A stretch of DNA of 64,000 nucleotides from JACVRW01 sp963808545 (lineage in GTDB: Bacteria > Actinomycetota > Thermoleophilia > Solirubrobacterales > Thermoleophilaceae), in contig CAWEGB010000011.1 in the NCBI GenBank assembly GCA_963808545.1, positions 1 to 64,000 of the forward strand. The letters run 5' to 3'. Both the position numbers and the translations under genes were made by a program. Each line of letters begins with the position of its first letter. Position 1 is the first letter of the stretch. Shown here one piece after another: positions 61,077 through 64,000 of the stretch. The notes under the pieces are model-generated. The model searched no databases. It had not been told where the DNA came from and saw nothing but the letters and a program-made list of their open reading frames with translations.

Positions 61077-62406
61077 GACGTTCCGGCGCGGGGCCCTGGC
61101 CGTAGAGGTCGGCCTGCTCGGCCGCGGCGGCAGCCTCCTCCCGCTCCCTGTCCAGCACCCGCTCCTCGTGGATCATCTCCTCGTCGAGCGCGAGCCCCTG
61201 GTGATGCAGCAGGTGCCCGAGCTTCTCCTTCTTGGCCCGCAGATACGCGGCGTTGTGCTCGTTGGCCGGGTGCTGGATCGGCACCTGGTCGGTGACCCTG
61301 AGCCCGTACCCCTCCAGACCCACGATCTTCTTGGGGTTGTTGGTGAGCAGGCGAATCGAGCTCAGCCCGAGGTCGACGAGGATCTGGGCGCCGATCCCGT
61401 AGTCGCGCAGGTCCGCGGGCAGGCCGAGCTCGAGGTTGGCGTCCACCGTGTCGCGCCCCTCCTCCTGCAGCCGGTAGGCCCGCAGCTTGTTGAGCAGGCC
61501 GATGCCACGACCCTCCTGGGCGAGGTACAGCAGCACGCCCCTCCCCTCCTCCTCGATGCGCGCGAGCGCGTCCTCGAGCTGCTGGCCGCAGTCACAGCGC
61601 AGCGAGTGGAAGACGTCCCCGGTGAGGCACTCCGAGTGCACACGCACCAGCACGTCCGACCGGCCGTCGATCTCGCCCTTGACCATGGCCACGTGGTGCT
61701 TGTCGTCCACGAGCGAGCGGAAGCCCACCACCCGGAAGTCGCCGAAGGACGTCGGCAGCTGGGCCTCCACCACCCGCTCCACGAGCTTGTCGTGCTGTCG
61801 CCGGTAGGCGATCAGGTCGGCCACGGTGATCATCTTCAGGTCGTGGCGCGCGCAGTAGCGCTCGAGGTCGGGGACCCGGGCCATGGTCCCGTCGTCGTTC
61901 ATGACCTCGCAGATCACGCCGGACGGGTTGAGGCCGGCCAGCCGGGCGAGGTCCACCCCGGCCTCGGTCTGCCCGGTGCGCTCGAGCACGCCTCCGGCCT
62001 TGGCCTTGAGCGGGAAGATGTGGCCGGGCTGGACCAGGTCCTGGGGCCGCGAGCTCGGATCGATCGCCACCTGGATGGTGTGGGCCCGGTCGTGGGCCGA
62101 GATCCCGGTGGTGATCCCCTCGCGGGCCTCGACCGAGACCGTGAACGCCGTCTGGAAGGCGGACTCGTTCTTGGCCGCCATGAGGTCGAGGTGCAGCTCG
62201 TCGCAGCGGGCGGGCGTCAGGGCCAGGCAGATCAGCCCCCGGCCGTGGGTGGCCATGAAGTTCACCGCTTCCGGCGTGGCGAACTGCGCGGCCATGGTGA
62301 GGTCGCCCTCGTTCTCGCGATCCTCGGCGTCACAGACCACGACCATCCTGCCGGCGCGGATGTCCTCGATCGCCTCTTCCACCGGGCTGAAGGGAGGACT
62401 GGTCAT
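61066..62406 (-). CDS. ribAB: bifunctional 3,4-dihydroxy-2-butanone-4-phosphate synthase / GTP cyclohydrolase II
   Basis: 446 residues. DHBP synthase domain first: DAEDRENEGDLTMAAQ, THGRGLICLALT, HIFPLKAKAGG. GTP cyclohydrolase II domain second, with the zinc cysteines in SECLTGDVFHSLRCDCGQQL, then AQEGRGIGLLNKLRAY and LTNNPKKIVGLEGYGL. Both active sites intact. The start overlaps the ribE stop as ATGA. Extra C-terminal helical tail of about 40 charged residues. Confidence 0.95.
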   Translation of the reverse strand: MTSPPFSPVEEAIEDIRAGRMVVVCDAEDRENEGDLTMAAQFATPEAVNFMATHGRGLICLALTPARCDELHLDLMAAKNESAFQTAFTVSVEAREGITTGISAHDRAHTIQVAIDPSSRPQDLVQPGHIFPLKAKAGGVLERTGQTEAGVDLARLAGLNPSGVICEVMNDDGTMARVPDLERYCARHDLKMITVADLIAYRRQHDKLVERVVEAQLPTSFGDFRVVGFRSLVDDKHHVAMVKGEIDGRSDVLVRVHSECLTGDVFHSLRCDCGQQLEDALARIEEEGRGVLLYLAQEGRGIGLLNKLRAYRLQEEGRDTVDANLELGLPADLRDYGIGAQILVDLGLSSIRLLTNNPKKIVGLEGYGLRVTDQVPIQHPANEHNAAYLRAKKEKLGHLLHHQGLALDEEMIHEERVLDREREEAAAAAEQADLYGQGPAPERRER

Positions 62407-62996
62407 GCCCTCAGCTTCTCCACGTACTTGGCAAGCACGTCCACCTCCAGGTTGAGCGTCCGGCCGGGTTCGGCGGCGCCGAGCGTGGTGCGCTCGAGCG
62501 TCTCGGGGATGAGCGACACCTCGAAGGCCTCGGAGTCCACCGCCGAAACGGTAAGGGACACGCCCTCCACGGCGATGGAGCCCTTCTCGACGACGTAGCG
62601 CAAAAGCTCGGCCGGAGCACTCACGCGAACCACCCGGGCAAAGCCCTCGTCGCGCAGGGAGTCGACGGTGCCGGTGCCGTCCACGTGGCCCTGAACGATG
62701 TGCCCGCCAAGGCGGTCGCTTGCCCGCAGCGGAAGCTCCAGGTTGACCGAGTCGCCTTCGTCGAGGGGTCCGAGCGAGCTGCGCCGCAGCGTCTCGGCCA
62801 TGACGTCGGCGGAGAAGCCCTCGGCGTCGGGATCGACCGCGGTGAGGCAGACGCCGTTGACGGCCACGGAGTCACCCGGGCCGAGCTCGGCGGCCAGGCC
62901 GCTGAGCACCCGGAGGCGTACGCCCTGGCCGTCGCCGTCGCGAGACAGCGACGCCACGGTCCCGGTTCCGGCCACGAGCCCCGTGAACAGCCTCAC
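62403..62996 (-). CDS. ribE: riboflavin synthase alpha chain
   Basis: Dismutates two lumazines into riboflavin. 197 residues: two repeated barrel domains, FTGLVAGTGTVASLSRDG and GGHIVQGHVDGTGTVDSLRD, with LAVNGVCLTAV-like SVAVNGVCLTAVDPDAEGF and IAVEGVSLTVSAVDSEAF. GTG at 62996 overlaps the ribD stop as GTGA and gives the expected N terminus. Confidence 0.94.
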   Translation of the reverse strand: MRLFTGLVAGTGTVASLSRDGDGQGVRLRVLSGLAAELGPGDSVAVNGVCLTAVDPDAEGFSADVMAETLRRSSLGPLDEGDSVNLELPLRASDRLGGHIVQGHVDGTGTVDSLRDEGFARVVRVSAPAELLRYVVEKGSIAVEGVSLTVSAVDSEAFEVSLIPETLERTTLGAAEPGRTLNLEVDVLAKYVEKLRA

Positions 62997-64000
62997 CACT
63001 CCTTGAAGCGAGCGGTTATGAGCACGTCGTCCTCGATGCGCTCGGTGTCCATCGCGATCGGCCGGGCGGCCGCCGCGATCTCCCCCAGCCCGATGCCCTC
63101 CACGACGGTGCGCGCCTTGCCGCCACCGATCATGAACGGCGCGATGAAGATGCGCGCCTCGTCGATCTCCTCGGCCTCGAGGAACGAGCCCGCCAGGTGC
63201 GGGCCGCCCTCGAGCAGCAGCGACTGGATGTCGCGCTGGCCGAGACCGTCGAGCGCCGAGGCCACGCGTGCGGCCTCGTTGCCGCCGGTGGCCACGATCA
63301 CGTCCACGCCGGCGGCCTCGAGCGCCTCCAGGGAGGTGCGCGAGGCGGCGCGCGAGCACACCACGGTCACCGGCAGCTCGGCCACGTCGCGCACCAGCTT
63401 GGAGTCGAGCGGCAGACGCGCCTCGGAGTCGAAGACCACGCGGCGAGGCTGGCGCGCCACCCCCTCGAGGCGGGCCGTGAGCCGCGGGTCGTCCACCAGC
63501 GCCGTGCCGATGCCCACGGCCACGGCGTCCGACTCGGCGCGCCAGCGGTGCGCGCGCGCCCGGCTGGCCTCGCCGGAGATCCACTGCGAGTCGCCTGTGT
63601 GAGTGGCCACCTTGCCGTCGAGGGTCATCGCGGACTTGAACACCACCAGGGGGCGGCCCGTGCGGGCGTGCTTTCGGAAGGGCTGGTTGAGCAGCCGGGC
63701 GGACGCCCCCACCTCTCCGTCGACAAAGCTCACCTCCACCCCCTCGTCGCGCAGGATGCCGGGCCCGCGGCCCGCGGCCTTGGGCGTGGGATCGTCGGAG
63801 GCGATCACCACGCGCGTGATGCCGGCTGCGACGATCGCGTCGGTGCACGGCGGCGTGCGGCCCTGGTGACAGCAGGGCTCGAGCGAGACGTAGAGCGTCG
63901 CTCCGGCGGCGCTCTCCTCACACGCGCCGAGGGCCATTCGCTCGGCGTGGGCCTCCCCCGGCGGCTGGGTCACACCCTCCCCGATCACGCGGCCCGACTT
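62993..64000 (-). CDS. ribD: riboflavin biosynthesis deaminase/reductase RibD (5' end cut by window)
   Basis: Partial: the frame stays open to the window edge and begins mid-domain (KSGRVIGEGVTQPPGEAHAE). The zinc deaminase site is visible in GEAHAERMALGACEES and LEPCCHQGRTPPCTDAIV. The reductase part follows (KSAMTLDGKVATHTGDSQWI, LLEGGPHLAGSFLEA). It is the first recognised gene of the rib operon in this window; any FMN riboswitch would lie beyond 64000. Confidence 0.94.
   Translation of the reverse strand, partial: KSGRVIGEGVTQPPGEAHAERMALGACEESAAGATLYVSLEPCCHQGRTPPCTDAIVAAGITRVVIASDDPTPKAAGRGPGILRDEGVEVSFVDGEVGASARLLNQPFRKHARTGRPLVVFKSAMTLDGKVATHTGDSQWISGEASRARAHRWRAESDAVAVGIGTALVDDPRLTARLEGVARQPRRVVFDSEARLPLDSKLVRDVAELPVTVVCSRAASRTSLEALEAAGVDVIVATGGNEAARVASALDGLGQRDIQSLLLEGGPHLAGSFLEAEEIDEARIFIAPFMIGGGKARTVVEGIGLGEIAAAARPIAMDTERIEDDVLITARFKEW

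Overview
The window is about 70% G+C with dense, mostly minus-strand operons, ATGA/GTGA stop-start overlaps and several TTG/GTG starts. Gene content points to a Gram-positive actinobacterium: a WhiG-like sigma factor, Ffh/FtsY/SMC, a DivIVA-like protein, L,D-transpeptidase and ribosomal proteins with acidic tails. Several families (a secreted triple-repeat protein, an RNase III with altered catalytic residues, a Thr-type sulfatase-like protein) resemble what I remember from the Thermoleophilia (Solirubrobacterales). The lineage call is inference, not a search result.

Region 1 (0.1-4.2 kb): a glycerol/dihydroxyacetone operon, dhaK-dhaL-glpF-glpK. Both glpF and glpK carry a single-base frameshift near the 3' end. 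Region 2 (4.2-14.8 kb): accessory and envelope genes (acyltransferase with a heptad-repeat N terminus, triple-repeat secreted protein, coiled-coil membrane protein, VOC and SnoaL-like proteins, Yx(F/W)xxD-type lipoprotein, sulfatase-like lipoprotein, secreted propeller-like protein, RNase HI-like protein). Fragments of decayed genes (DUF2127-like, DipZ/CcdA-like) lie between 7.7 and 9.2 kb. Region 3 (14.8-21.4 kb): an EF-G paralogue and a signalling cluster of Xer recombinase, FliA/WhiG sigma factor, GAF-PAS-PAS-PP2C-kinase and STAS antagonist. Region 4 (21.4-33.5 kb): glycosyltransferase, L,D-transpeptidase, acyltransferase plus SDR pair, HAD phosphatase and alpha/beta hydrolase with touching divergent starts, two bPH2 membrane proteins, ilvD, thiD.

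Region 5 (33.6-36.6 kb, plus strand): comM-dprA-yraN, translationally coupled, facing rnhB. The 385-base gap between the convergent yraN and rnhB holds a GC-rich tandem repeat and a strongly folding 133-base element. Region 6 (37-60 kb, minus strand): a long housekeeping run, rpmB-fakA-recG-rsmD-coaD-divIVA-like-yceD-rpmF-plsX-acpP-rnc-smc-ftsY-ffh-rpsP-khpA-rimM-trmD-rplS-lepB-rnhB, with small insertions (GFA and glyoxalase genes; a Cys/Met PLP enzyme, RmlD-like reductase, NfeD and SPFH proteins). Region 7 (59.6-64 kb): threonine aldolase and the riboflavin operon ribD-ribE-ribAB-ribH, with ribD cut by the window edge.

No tRNA, rRNA, SRP RNA, CRISPR array, insertion sequence or prophage was recognised. 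The most unusual signals are the folded element at 36.8 kb, two genes whose conserved N termini can only be reached from a CTG start inside a CTGA overlap, RNase III lacking two expected metal ligands, and an EF-G paralogue lacking the catalytic His.
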